Below are positions 7,642 to 15,998 of a DNA stretch of 17,700 nt, piece by piece. The position numbers and the translations under genes were made by a program. The stretch comes from an uncultured Bacillota bacterium (lineage in GTDB: Bacteria > Bacillota > Clostridia > Christensenellales > UBA1242), in contig URAC01000014.1 of NCBI GenBank assembly GCA_900545735.1, forward strand, positions 1 to 17,700, read 5' to 3'. Positions within the stretch are counted from its first letter, which is position 1; each line of letters begins with the position of its first letter. The notes under the pieces are model-generated. The model did not search any database. It was not told where the DNA came from and saw nothing but the letters and a program-made list of their open reading frames with translations.

Positions 7642-10600
7642 ATGAAAAGATTATTAGTTTATTTCTCAGTTTTAGTAGGTTGCCTTTTTGTAGGCTTGAC
7701 AACATACTATATGGTTAAAGATTATGATGAATTTGTGGTCTATAAAAAAGATGGAACAGCTATAGGTATCTCAGCTGATAGCGATTTTTATATGAATGTT
7801 GGCGAAACTGAGGAACTTAAAGCGGTTGTTAATAAGCAAAGCGAAGACACTGAAATTTTGTATACATTTGATACAGAAGGTGTTGCTACTTATGACCTTG
7901 CTACTGGCACTTTAACTGCAGTTAAGGGTGGAACAACTAAACTTAAAATCTATACAAATAAAGATTCATTAGGTTTCTACGAATTTGACATTTCAGTTGG
8001 CGATGGCTCAGACAACAGTGGCTGGATTATTAAAAGCGAAGAAGATTTAAAAGCAATCGGCTCTGTAAGAGAATATGCTGCAGGAAATGCTGTTTGGGAA
8101 CTTTCTGATACTTATGAATTGCATAATGATATTGAACTTACTGGTGAATGGACACCTATTGCTGGCAATTTTGTTGGAAGCCAACTTCAATATTTCACAG
8201 GTAAATTCAAAGGCAATCAACACATAATTAAAAACTTGACAATGACACAAGACAACTATTATGGTGGATTGTTTGGTGCTATTGGTGAAATGGCTGAAAT
8301 TACAAGTTTGAAATTGGACAATGTAAACATCAGCGGATATTACTATTATTGCGGTGCACTTGCTGGACTTTCAGAAGGCGCAACAATCGATAGAGTTCAA
8401 GTTACAAACGCTAAAATAACAGCAAAAGCTTGCACAACTTTAAATAAATTGACATTTATCAAGGGATTTGACGAAGAAGGAAAGCCAATAACTGCAATCC
8501 AAGATGAAAACAACATTGGTGGACTTGTTGGCTTGAATAGAGGTTACATTTCTGGCTCTATGATAAATCACAGCAAAATTTCACTTTCAACATTTAGCGG
8601 AACAATTATTGTTGCAGTAACAAACGATGTTGAAACATATTATTCATTAGGCGGAATTGTTGGATATAACCTTGGTGGTGAAATTCACAACAACAAAGCA
8701 ACAGTCGTTTATAGCATTGCTTCAGGCATAGCAAATGACATTGACACTGCAAAATGTCAAGTTGGCGGAATTATTGGAACATCATATATCCACAATCCAA
8801 ATTCAAACACATTCACAACAGAAAAAGACAAAGAGGTTGTTTATGCTATTGTTATGAACAACTTAGCGATAGTAAATTATGACAATGTAACAGCTAGAAT
8901 GGGCGGCATTATTGGACAACTTGCTTTTGCAACTCCAAGCGTAATTATTCCAGGTTCTATTGAAATTACTCAAGAACTTAAAGATACAGTTGCAAGAATG
9001 AACACAAACATCGCAAGTAGAGTTTCTGGAAACTTCTTCTATGCTAACGGATTAACAAGTTTAACAGCAGAATATGCAAATTGCGCGGAAAAGGGACTTG
9101 CAGACCTTAAAAATATTGAAACATTCAAAAATGCAAATTGGTCAATCAGCACTCCAGAAAACGCTGATGAAAAAACTCCTGCTTGGTTAATCGTAAATGG
9201 TGAAACTATTGCAGAAGTAAACTTAGAAGGTATAAACGAAGAACACGCTTATTCTTTGACAGTAATTGAATTAAACCAAGAAAATTTTGCAGAATATGTT
9301 GCAAAAATGATGAAAAATTCAGATAAGGCTTCAGATAGGGCTGCGCAAAAATATTGGCTTTCAAGGGAATATAAATTAACATCAGACATCGATTTGAGCG
9401 TTTCATTCCCAACTTGGACACCAATTTCATATAGAGAAAGCGACCCAACATTTAGCGGAGTTTTTGATGGCAATGGACACACAATTAAAAATATGAACAT
9501 TGTAAATATCAAAAATGTTGACACAAACGAATTAAATTATGTTTCAGTTGGCTTCTTTGCAAGCATTGGAACTGCAGGAATTGTTAAAAATGTCAAATTT
9601 GACAATGTAAGAATTGATATGGCTAACTGCGGCGGAGCAATCGCTGGAATTAACTTCGGATTGATTGAAAATTGCCAAGTTGTTGATGTAAAAATTGCTG
9701 ACGCTATAAAAGCTGGCTTCGTTGTTGGATATAACAAAGGAGTTATAAGGACAACAAAAACAGTTAGCGCAGGTGAAGAAGAACTCTTGCAATACACTGT
9801 TTTGGCAAGCACAACAAATACAAATTCAATTACAAACTTGAACACATCAAATAGCATATTCCTAGGCGGCGTTGCTGGATATAACGAAGGCAAAATTGTT
9901 GGAATTAAAATTGAAGCAAACTTCGATATCTCAGGCGCAACAATCACAGAAGGCGCACTCCTTAAAATGATTGGTGGTATCGCTGGCTATAACGGCGGAG
10001 AAATCATTTCAAGCGCAGTTGAAAATGCTAATATCAAAGATATGTCAAGAGTTTACACATATATCGGCGGAATTGCAGGCCTTTCAAATGGCTTGATTGA
10101 AAAATGCCACGCTGGACTTGCTGGAGATGGATACTCAGTTTCAATCATTGCAGAACTTAACCAAGCAAACAATATGGTTGGTGGACTTGCTGGACAACTT
10201 TCAGTTAACGCAACAATCAAACAATCATTCGTTAAAGCGGATATGACAGCATTCTATGTTGGAGGTATCGCAGCAAACTTGTTCGGAAATGTTACAGAAT
10301 GCTACGTTCTTGGAACAATCACAGGAGAACACGTTGGAGGCATTTCAGTTAACGTTTCATTGTCAGATAAACAAGCAGTTGGCGGATATGTTGCAGATTG
10401 CTATGTAAAAGCAAACCTTGTTGGAAATTCAAACAGCGCTAAAGTTGCAGGACTTTCAACATATATTGTTCACCCAGGAAAATTTGAAAGAATTATCATT
10501 GCAGCAACTTTCTCAGGTGTTGGCGACAAATACTTTGAATCTTACACAGACACAAGAACTGGATTCTACAACTTTGTTAATAGTTTTGCAGGAACAAAAT

Positions 10601-10914
10601 TAGGAACAATCTATAACATCATAATTGATGAATCTCTTGTTAAATCAGAAGATAAAGTCATCAAAAACGGCGGAGCAATTAACTATAACAACCAATCTGT
10701 ATATTACACAGATTCAGTAACAATCAAGAGCGGCGAATCTTTCTATACAGAAAAGGGATTTAGTATGACAGAAGGCAGCATTTGGTATATGCCTGCTGGC
10801 GCAGATACTTTCCCAGAACTTAGAAATGCAAATATTGATGGAAATTATCAAAATGCTGTAGCCGCAACATCAGAAGAATTGCCAGAAGAAACTATTCCTT
10901 CAGAAGTTGAATAG
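7642..10914 (+). CDS. Surface protein with Big_2-like domain and GLUG/beta-helix repeats
   Basis: 1090 residues. The N-terminus is a membrane segment (about 4-24) that could be an uncleaved anchor. An LVGC at 11-14 resembles a lipobox, but hydrophobic residues continue past the Cys, so lipidation is doubtful. About 45-120 resembles a bacterial Ig-like (Big_2) fold, with the typical LATGTLTAVKGGTT. From about 150 onward there are many GLUG-type repeats: GGLVGLNRG (293-301), GGIVGYNLGG, GGVAGYNEG (742-750), GGIAGYNGG and GGIAGLSNG, each before a turn of a predicted beta-helix. The region 152-260 recurs at about 571-685, an internal duplication. The C-terminus is acidic, with no LPXTG, SLH or second membrane helix. 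It is probably a cell-surface adhesin-like protein held by its N-terminus. AAGGAG lies six bases before the ATG. Families with GLUG repeats are mostly of unknown function. Confidence 0.88.
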   Translation: MKRLLVYFSVLVGCLFVGLTTYYMVKDYDEFVVYKKDGTAIGISADSDFYMNVGETEELKAVVNKQSEDTEILYTFDTEGVATYDLATGTLTAVKGGTTKLKIYTNKDSLGFYEFDISVGDGSDNSGWIIKSEEDLKAIGSVREYAAGNAVWELSDTYELHNDIELTGEWTPIAGNFVGSQLQYFTGKFKGNQHIIKNLTMTQDNYYGGLFGAIGEMAEITSLKLDNVNISGYYYYCGALAGLSEGATIDRVQVTNAKITAKACTTLNKLTFIKGFDEEGKPITAIQDENNIGGLVGLNRGYISGSMINHSKISLSTFSGTIIVAVTNDVETYYSLGGIVGYNLGGEIHNNKATVVYSIASGIANDIDTAKCQVGGIIGTSYIHNPNSNTFTTEKDKEVVYAIVMNNLAIVNYDNVTARMGGIIGQLAFATPSVIIPGSIEITQELKDTVARMNTNIASRVSGNFFYANGLTSLTAEYANCAEKGLADLKNIETFKNANWSISTPENADEKTPAWLIVNGETIAEVNLEGINEEHAYSLTVIELNQENFAEYVAKMMKNSDKASDRAAQKYWLSREYKLTSDIDLSVSFPTWTPISYRESDPTFSGVFDGNGHTIKNMNIVNIKNVDTNELNYVSVGFFASIGTAGIVKNVKFDNVRIDMANCGGAIAGINFGLIENCQVVDVKIADAIKAGFVVGYNKGVIRTTKTVSAGEEELLQYTVLASTTNTNSITNLNTSNSIFLGGVAGYNEGKIVGIKIEANFDISGATITEGALLKMIGGIAGYNGGEIISSAVENANIKDMSRVYTYIGGIAGLSNGLIEKCHAGLAGDGYSVSIIAELNQANNMVGGLAGQLSVNATIKQSFVKADMTAFYVGGIAANLFGNVTECYVLGTITGEHVGGISVNVSLSDKQAVGGYVADCYVKANLVGNSNSAKVAGLSTYIVHPGKFERIIIAATFSGVGDKYFESYTDTRTGFYNFVNSFAGTKLGTIYNIIIDESLVKSEDKVIKNGGAINYNNQSVYYTDSVTIKSGESFYTEKGFSMTEGSIWYMPAGADTFPELRNANIDGNYQNAVAATSEELPEETIPSEVE

Positions 10915-10970
10915 TTTAACAAAAATTGGCAATAATAAAATTATTACTCCGGGAATTTCCCCCTTTACAA

Positions 10971-11001
10971 AAAAAATCGAAGTTAATCGCTTCGATTTTT
11001 T
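10971..11001 (+). terminator. Terminator after the GLUG-repeat protein
   Basis: Arms AAAAAATCGAAG and CTTCGATTTTTT with loop TTAATCG. The A-rich left side would let it work in both directions. Confidence 0.88.
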
Positions 11002-11006
11002 AATAT

Positions 11007-11031
11007 AAAAAAAGCACCGTATGGTGCTTTT
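11007..11031 (-). terminator. Terminator after the DUF1292 gene
   Basis: Arms AAAGCACC (11011-11018) and GGTGCTTT (11023-11030) with loop GTAT. On the minus strand the hairpin is followed by seven T (A7 at 11007-11013 on +). It ends two bases before the DUF1292 stop codon. Confidence 0.85.
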
Positions 11032-11032
11032 A

Positions 11033-11407
11033 TTATTTGTCTTCTTTTTTTGCTTTGCCTTCGGCTTCATCGAGAAGTTGATAGTATTTGTCAAATACTT
11101 TTATTGCAATTTCTTCGTTTGTTTCAACAACAAGATATGAATTGCCATCTTCGTCGTATTCTACAACAAATACAATCGCTTCATCGTCAGCAACTCCTTC
11201 CATTTCATCAATAGGTTTCAAAATTGCATAAATTCTTTCAGATTCAGGAATTATAGCAACTTGTTCAAACTTGATTTCCTTGTCGTTTTCGTCAAAAAGT
11301 GAAATTGGTTCGTCATTGTTTTCGTCTAATAATAAATCTACAATATCAACAACTTCTTCTTTGTGTTCGTGTTTGTGGTCATGACCGCAGTTACATTCTT
11401 TTGCCAT
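11033..11407 (-). CDS. DUF1292 (YrzB-like) protein with His/Cys-rich N-terminus
   Basis: 124 residues from the chosen start. The frame could begin four codons earlier at 11419, but GGAGG placed just before the ATG at 11407 (minus strand) decides for the shorter form; the upstream ATG lies beside that ribosome site and has none of its own. The N-terminus CNCGHDHKHEHK is a potential metal-binding cluster. The remainder is acidic, with the DUF1292 pattern: a FDENDKEIKFE strand, a central YAILKPIDE block, VVEYDEDGNSYLVV and a helical end. The family's function is unknown. It lies directly downstream of ruvX (16 bases between), matching the conserved yrrK-yrzB order of Firmicutes, and probably shares its transcript. 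Confidence 0.88.
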   Translation of the reverse strand: MAKECNCGHDHKHEHKEEVVDIVDLLLDENNDEPISLFDENDKEIKFEQVAIIPESERIYAILKPIDEMEGVADDEAIVFVVEYDEDGNSYLVVETNEEIAIKVFDKYYQLLDEAEGKAKKEDK

Positions 11408-11423
11408 TTTAACCTCCATTGGC

Positions 11424-11852
11424 TTAGTTATTTTGCAAATAACTTTCTAATATTAAGGTCGCGGCGACCTTGTCTATAACTTCTTTACGCTTTTCTCGCC
11501 TTACTCCAGCGGAAATTAAAAGTTCTTCCGCCTCAACAGATGTCAGCCTTTCATCAACATATTTAACTTCAATTCCAGAATATTCTTCTAGTTTAGAGCC
11601 AAATTGACGCGTTTTTTCAGCCCTTGCTCCCTCTGAGCCGTCCATATTCAAAGGCAAGCCCATAACAAACAAGTCTACATCATTTTGCTTGGCAAGATTA
11701 GAAATATAAACAATGTCTTGCTCGCTATTTTTACACTTATATGTTTCTAGACCGTTTGCAATCGTTCGAGAAAGGTCTGACAACGCAATTCCAATTCGAA
11801 CATCGCCATAATCTAGCCCCATAATTCTTTTAAAGTGTAATTCTAACCTCAC
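11424..11852 (-). CDS. ruvX: RuvX/YqgF-family Holliday junction resolvase-like nuclease
   Basis: A 142-residue RNase H-fold protein linked to pre-16S rRNA 5' processing (YqgF in E. coli) or Holliday junction resolution. Motifs are GLDYGDVRIGIALSD with the first catalytic Asp14, GLPLNMDGSEG (65-75), DERLTS (100-105) and the C-terminal IDKVAATLILESYL with Asp127, so the acidic residues are complete. The frame starts at GTG (11852), with no clear ribosome site. An ATG ten codons in (11822) would give the more usual length before GLDYG, but it also lacks a good ribosome site. A possible promoter ends so close to the GTG that a leaderless message is conceivable. It is the first gene of the ruvX-DUF1292 pair; the alaS gene often found upstream is absent. 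Confidence 0.93.
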   Translation of the reverse strand: MRLELHFKRIMGLDYGDVRIGIALSDLSRTIANGLETYKCKNSEQDIVYISNLAKQNDVDLFVMGLPLNMDGSEGARAEKTRQFGSKLEEYSGIEVKYVDERLTSVEAEELLISAGVRREKRKEVIDKVAATLILESYLQNN

Positions 11853-11858
11853 GATATG

Positions 11859-11887
11859 ATTATTTCATATAATAAAATTTTTTGCAA
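11859..11887 (-). promoter_or_regulatory. Possible promoter for ruvX
   Basis: On the minus strand TTGCAA (11882-11887), 17 bases, AATAAT (11859-11864). The expected start falls at about 11852, on the GTG start codon itself. The area is very AT-rich, so a chance match is possible. Confidence 0.4.
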
Positions 11888-12033
11888 ATAATTTTTAATA
11901 TTTTCTAAATTTTGGTACAAAATAATTGATATACAGGGCAAACGAAAGATATAATGATATATTAATAAACAATGTATTGTTAATAACAAAAAACGCAAAA
12001 AGAAAAGTTTTTAAAAAAAATTGTTAAATGTGT
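11888..12033. other. AT-rich intergenic stretch
   Basis: Between the ruvX promoter and the promoter of the TasA-like gene. There is no convincing open frame or RNA gene. It contains a small inverted repeat, AACAAT GT ATTGTT (11968-11981), that could bind a regulator of the downstream gene, and otherwise simple A/T tracts. Confidence 0.6.
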
Positions 12034-12063
12034 TTGACTTGTTTACAAAATGTATTTTATAAT
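12034..12063 (+). promoter_or_regulatory. Promoter for the TasA-like protein
   Basis: TTGACT (12034-12039) and TATAAT (12058-12063) with an 18-base spacer. The predicted start is near 12070, leaving a leader of about 100 bases. Confidence 0.75.
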
Positions 12064-12069
12064 AAAGTA

Positions 12070-12169
12070 ACTTGTGAAGGGGGTCATTCAAAAGAACGGC
12101 GGAAAAAGGTTTGAAGTTTGTCCTAACTGAACTTCCACGAAAACAAGGAAATAAAAAAGGAGTAAAATT
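12070..12169 (+). promoter_or_regulatory. Long untranslated leader of the TasA-like gene
   Basis: About 100 bases, much longer than the other leaders here. It has a G-rich 5' part (GAAGGGGGTC), a possible hairpin GAAGTT (12113-12118) / AACTTC (12130-12135) with an 11-base loop, then an A-rich run ending in AAGGAG (12157-12162), seven bases before the ATG. It matches no riboswitch class I know. It may stabilise the message or raise translation. Confidence 0.5.
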
Positions 12170-12967
12170 ATGAATAAAAAAACTAAAAGTTTTGCAGTTG
12201 GTTTAGTAGCCGTACTTTGCTTCTTATTAGTTTTTGCTATCGGCTTTGGTGTAACTGGAGCTTGGTATCAAGCACAACGTAGAGCAACTGGTACAGTTAA
12301 AATGGACCAAGGAATTTATCTTAAATTTACAAATCTTCAAACACTTACTAATGGAACTGATGGAGATTTGACAAACAAAATGGGAGGACAACTTCTTAAA
12401 GAAGACGGAAATGCATTAACAGATCTTTCTGTTGTTCCTGCACAATTAGTTACTATTAAAAATCCAACACTCGCAGCAGCTGATAATAGCGTTCCATTCT
12501 ATGCTAGAGTTAAAGTAACTTACACAGCTAAATACTTCACAGATGCAACTAGAACAGATTTAGAAGATGAAGCAGTTGCAATCAGTGCTGAAACAATGCA
12601 ACAACTCTTCGGAACTGATTTAGATGGTCAATTAAAACCAGGAGCAGAATGGGTAAGAGTTGGTGACTACTTCTATTATGGAGCTGGCACAGTATTAACA
12701 GCTATGGCAGCTGGTGATGGAGACCACGCATTATTTGCTGATGGTAACTTACAATTTGCTGATTGGACAGCAGGAAGAACAGATGTTGAAGCTGGTGGCC
12801 CAACAGTAGTTGTTGGTGAAGATCCTGATGGTGAAGGTCCTGAAACTGCACCTGTAAAAGAAATTGGACAAGTTATTGTTACAGTTGACATTGAAGTAAT
12901 TCAATCACAAAACATGACAAACGAAGCTCTTGCAGCAGCTGGCTGGACAGGAGTTACAGTAGCTTAA
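12170..12967 (+). CDS. TasA/camelysin-like exported protein (SipW-type signal)
   Basis: 265 residues. Lys-rich N-terminus, hydrophobic core at about 8-30, then GAWYQAQRRATGT (30-42), which resembles the G-T-W-A-x-F-x-D...A-T-G-T region around the cleavage site of TasA/CalY-type proteins handled by the SipW signal peptidase. The start of the mature part (VKMDQGIYLKFTNL) and the end (VTVDIEVIQSQNMTN..AAAGW) also match that family's pattern, in which the final strand ends V-x-A-I-Q-A. There are no cysteines after the signal region (only Cys17). An acidic, Gly/Pro-rich linker lies at about 209-222. Family members build amyloid-like biofilm fibres or act as surface proteins. Codon use resembles tuf, and with the strong ribosome site this suggests high expression. 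No SipW gene is in the window, so the assignment is by pattern only. Confidence 0.65.
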   Translation: MNKKTKSFAVGLVAVLCFLLVFAIGFGVTGAWYQAQRRATGTVKMDQGIYLKFTNLQTLTNGTDGDLTNKMGGQLLKEDGNALTDLSVVPAQLVTIKNPTLAAADNSVPFYARVKVTYTAKYFTDATRTDLEDEAVAISAETMQQLFGTDLDGQLKPGAEWVRVGDYFYYGAGTVLTAMAAGDGDHALFADGNLQFADWTAGRTDVEAGGPTVVVGEDPDGEGPETAPVKEIGQVIVTVDIEVIQSQNMTNEALAAAGWTGVTVA

Positions 12968-12990
12968 TTAAATTTTAAGCAATTTACAGA

Positions 12991-13018
12991 AAAAACAACA
13001 TTTAATGTTGTTTTTTTT
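12991..13018 (+). terminator. Terminator after the TasA-like gene
   Basis: Arms AACAACAT and ATGTTGTT with loop TTA, running into eight T (13011-13018). It argues for separate transcription of the next gene. Confidence 0.9.
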
Positions 13019-13045
13019 GTTTTATTTCACAAAATATGTTATATA
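13017..13045 (+). promoter_or_regulatory. Possible weak promoter for the InlB-repeat surface protein
   Basis: TTGTTT (13017-13022), 17 bases, TATATA (13040-13045). It overlaps the tail of the preceding terminator. The predicted start is near 13052, right at AGGAAG, so the leader would be very short. Confidence 0.4.
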
Positions 13046-13064
13046 TCTTTTAGGAAGATTTGAA

Positions 13065-15998
13065 ATGAAACTATTAAAGAAAACATCATTAGCATTATTA
13101 TCATTTTTATTTGTATTATCAATGGCACTTGCTTTCAACACAAATTTAGAAAGCGTTTTTGCCGACACATATTCTATAAGCATAGGGGGAACGCCTTACA
13201 CATCTTTGCAAGATGCCATTGATGCCGTACCTTATGACACTGAAACTGAAATTCAAATTTCAGGCAATATTTCTGTTGCTAGCGAAATAACAATAGCGGG
13301 CGACAATGCGCTTGGAATAAAAAAGTTAATATTAAACTTTGTTGCAGACACCAACATAACAAGAGCAAACACAGATAAATTTATAATGCTAAATATAAAT
13401 TCATTATCTAATGTAACCATCAAAACATCAAACAACGCTAAAGTCGTTTTTGATGGAAACTTGCAATCGGAAGCATTGGAAACGATTAATTCAAGCACTC
13501 AATGCAGCATAATAAGCATATCAGGCTCAACATTTTCTATAAATGGAGATATAACTTTCCAAAACAATTATTCATATAGAGGTGGTGCTATCAATGCACT
13601 TGAATCCTCTAAAATAACGCTAGATGGCATAACTTTTCAAAATAATAAAGTACAAAACAATGGTGGGGCATTGAATTTCGCAGGTTCAACTGCAAGCATA
13701 AATAATTGCCAATTTTTGAATAATATTGGCGGTGCGCGCGGCGGAGCAATCGTTTCGCAAGGCACATTAACGCTAACAAATTCTAATTTTGATGGAAATA
13801 TTTTGCAAGGCTACACGCACGATATAAATTCAAAAATTCACGGTGGAACTTTGACAGTTATGGGCGGAACGACCACTATAACGAATTGTGAGTTTAAGAA
13901 TAGCGTTGCAGATTGCGTGAAAGATGAAAGAGTTATGGGCTATGGTGGTGCAATAGAAGTTTACAATTCTGGCACGCTGAACATAATTTCTGCAAGTTTT
14001 GACAACAATGAAACTGATTATGGCGGTGCGATTGCGGTTACTGGCGGAACACTTAACATAACAGATATGACAATGACAAACAACACGGCATTAAAAAATG
14101 GCGGTGGAATTTATCACAATGGTGGAACTGTTAAGATAAACAACGGAACAATAAGCGACAACACTGCAACTGAGTATGGAAACGACATTTATTGGGTTGC
14201 AGAAAAGACAAGTGCAAGTTACATTTCTGCAAACATAGCAAGTGAAAACATAGGGCAATCAATTTATGTAACAAAATATTTGGCAGTTGGTGAAAATTTT
14301 GCGCTTGGAAATGGTTCTTCAATATGTTTTGCAAACGATATATATGTTATTGTCAATGAAAAACTTTTGACCACAAATCCAATAAAACTTTATGCCGAGA
14401 ACACAGATGACAACGATTTGGTGGGTGAAAATCTCGTTTATTTTAAAAATCAAGCGGCGATTACTCAAGATGTATTTATGCTTAGGGACCCAACATATTC
14501 ACTTGTGCTCCCTGCGGGTTATGAAAGCCTTTCAGAGCCTTATTTGCTAGTTAGTGCGGAATATATCGTTGAATTTTATCAATATTATGATGCTGAAACG
14601 GACACTTATTACAATAAAATAGGCTCAACTCAAAAAGTTCCTTTTGGTGCAAGCGTAACACCACCAACAACGGAAGAGGTCGGCACTCGCGAAGGGTTCC
14701 GCTTTGGCGGTTGGAACACAACAGACTACACTTATGTTACTGACCACTTGACAGTATATGGAATTTGGGGCGTTGAAATTGAAATTTCTTATAAGATATT
14801 CAACGACAGCACAAATTCTTGGGAGTTAGTGGATTCTGAAATAATAGTTTCTGGCACAAAGCCAACCAATTTCCCAACAATTCCGCCTAAAACAGGCTAC
14901 ACTGTTCACCCATCGTATTGGGCGTATGACACGGAAGGTTCAACGGCATACAACAATGAAAATATAGATGATGCGACAACTTTATATGCGATATATGTTC
15001 CTGATGTGTTGAAAGTAACATTTATACACGAAAACGGCACGACTGAAGAAATTGAAGTGGAATACAACACTGCATTTACTGCGACGATTCCAACAATCGC
15101 ATCTAAAACTGGCTACGACCAAGTAACCCCTTATTGGGCTTATGATGAGGCGGGCGAAGAGCCTTTTGATGCAAGCAGGTTAATAAAATCTAATTTTAAT
15201 CTGTATGAAATTTATGTGATTAACAAGTACACAGTTGAATTTTATGTAAATTATTATCACAATTTAAATGCTGAAGGCGGCAAAGAACTTTTAGAAAACA
15301 AAAAAATTAGTGAAATTATATGCAATTATAATGACATAGTTTCTTCTTTCCCAAATTTACCAGTCAACGCTGCGTTTACACAAAATTCAGTTGTTTGGAA
15401 TTACAACAACGCACCAATCACTGAAAATTTAGTAATTTATGGCGATATTGATATCAATGTATATCTTGTTAAGTTTGAGGCTGACGGCGAGATTATAAAT
15501 TCATACAACATTGAACACGGCAAAACGCTAACTGAAATTCCTGAAATACCAGAAAAGACGGGATACACGCAAACCGCGCCAGTTTGGACTTTGGAAGGTG
15601 CTAGCACAACCGATGCCGTTACATCAAACAGGACATTCAAAGCGAAATATACGCAAAATATTTATACTGTAACCTTTATTTTGCCAGATGGCAATAGGGT
15701 TGAGCGCAATGTAAGGCACGGCGAAACTGTTGATGGCGACAACATCATTCAAAAGAACTTTGGTGAACTTGTTCGCTTTGATAAATCGCTGGACAACATA
15801 ACTGCAGATTGTGAAATCAAAGTTTCAAAAATCAATTTATTTATGTGGATTATGATTGCGTTTGGTTGCATTTTGTTGATTATACTCTTAATAATTGTTA
15901 TTAAAATCATCAAAAAGAAGAAATTGCAATCGATAGCGCGAAAGAAGCACAAGCAAGCAAGGCGTGTTGGTCCATTTGTAACTGGAGATGATGAATAA
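13065..15998 (+). CDS. Secreted beta-helix and InlB-type repeat protein with C-terminal membrane anchor
   Basis: 977 residues. The frame is open back to 13005, but that lies in the terminator; ATG at 13065, with AGGAAG seven bases upstream, starts a clean signal peptide (KLLKKTSLALLSFLFVLSM, cleavage likely after VFA at 33). About 40-430 is a right-handed beta-helix: G-G-A-I/GGALNF/GGGIYH turns with N-rich strands such as ITNCEF, in the style of polymorphic outer-membrane or pectate-lyase folds. About 499-905 holds roughly six repeats of about 70 residues with V-x-F-x and GY/GF...W motifs, of the InlB B-repeat (Listeria/Bacteroides, Flg_new) type. A single membrane helix lies at about 925-947, followed by a basic tail. 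There is no LPXTG. It is probably an adhesin displayed on the surface and held by its C-terminal helix. ATA codons are frequent, unlike in the TasA-like gene. Confidence 0.88.
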   Translation: MKLLKKTSLALLSFLFVLSMALAFNTNLESVFADTYSISIGGTPYTSLQDAIDAVPYDTETEIQISGNISVASEITIAGDNALGIKKLILNFVADTNITRANTDKFIMLNINSLSNVTIKTSNNAKVVFDGNLQSEALETINSSTQCSIISISGSTFSINGDITFQNNYSYRGGAINALESSKITLDGITFQNNKVQNNGGALNFAGSTASINNCQFLNNIGGARGGAIVSQGTLTLTNSNFDGNILQGYTHDINSKIHGGTLTVMGGTTTITNCEFKNSVADCVKDERVMGYGGAIEVYNSGTLNIISASFDNNETDYGGAIAVTGGTLNITDMTMTNNTALKNGGGIYHNGGTVKINNGTISDNTATEYGNDIYWVAEKTSASYISANIASENIGQSIYVTKYLAVGENFALGNGSSICFANDIYVIVNEKLLTTNPIKLYAENTDDNDLVGENLVYFKNQAAITQDVFMLRDPTYSLVLPAGYESLSEPYLLVSAEYIVEFYQYYDAETDTYYNKIGSTQKVPFGASVTPPTTEEVGTREGFRFGGWNTTDYTYVTDHLTVYGIWGVEIEISYKIFNDSTNSWELVDSEIIVSGTKPTNFPTIPPKTGYTVHPSYWAYDTEGSTAYNNENIDDATTLYAIYVPDVLKVTFIHENGTTEEIEVEYNTAFTATIPTIASKTGYDQVTPYWAYDEAGEEPFDASRLIKSNFNLYEIYVINKYTVEFYVNYYHNLNAEGGKELLENKKISEIICNYNDIVSSFPNLPVNAAFTQNSVVWNYNNAPITENLVIYGDIDINVYLVKFEADGEIINSYNIEHGKTLTEIPEIPEKTGYTQTAPVWTLEGASTTDAVTSNRTFKAKYTQNIYTVTFILPDGNRVERNVRHGETVDGDNIIQKNFGELVRFDKSLDNITADCEIKVSKINLFMWIMIAFGCILLIILLIIVIKIIKKKKLQSIARKKHKQARRVGPFVTGDDE

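Noticed and set aside
7672..7683. LVGC as a lipoprotein cleavage site in the GLUG protein
   Set aside because: The hydrophobic segment continues past the Cys, so an uncleaved membrane anchor fits better; left open in the gene entry.
10951..10961. Small palindrome GGGAATTTCCC after the GLUG gene
   Set aside because: Short, without a T-tract or promoter nearby; probably chance.
11930..11960. ACAGGGCAAACGAAAG resembling a cyclic di-GMP (GEMM) riboswitch core
   Set aside because: The remaining conserved parts (GCAAAGC-type half and paired stems) are missing and it lies upstream of the promoter, so it would not be in the transcript.
13005..13064. Upstream extension of the InlB-repeat protein frame
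   Set aside because: It begins inside the terminator hairpin of the previous gene; ATG at 13065 has a ribosome site and starts a proper signal peptide.
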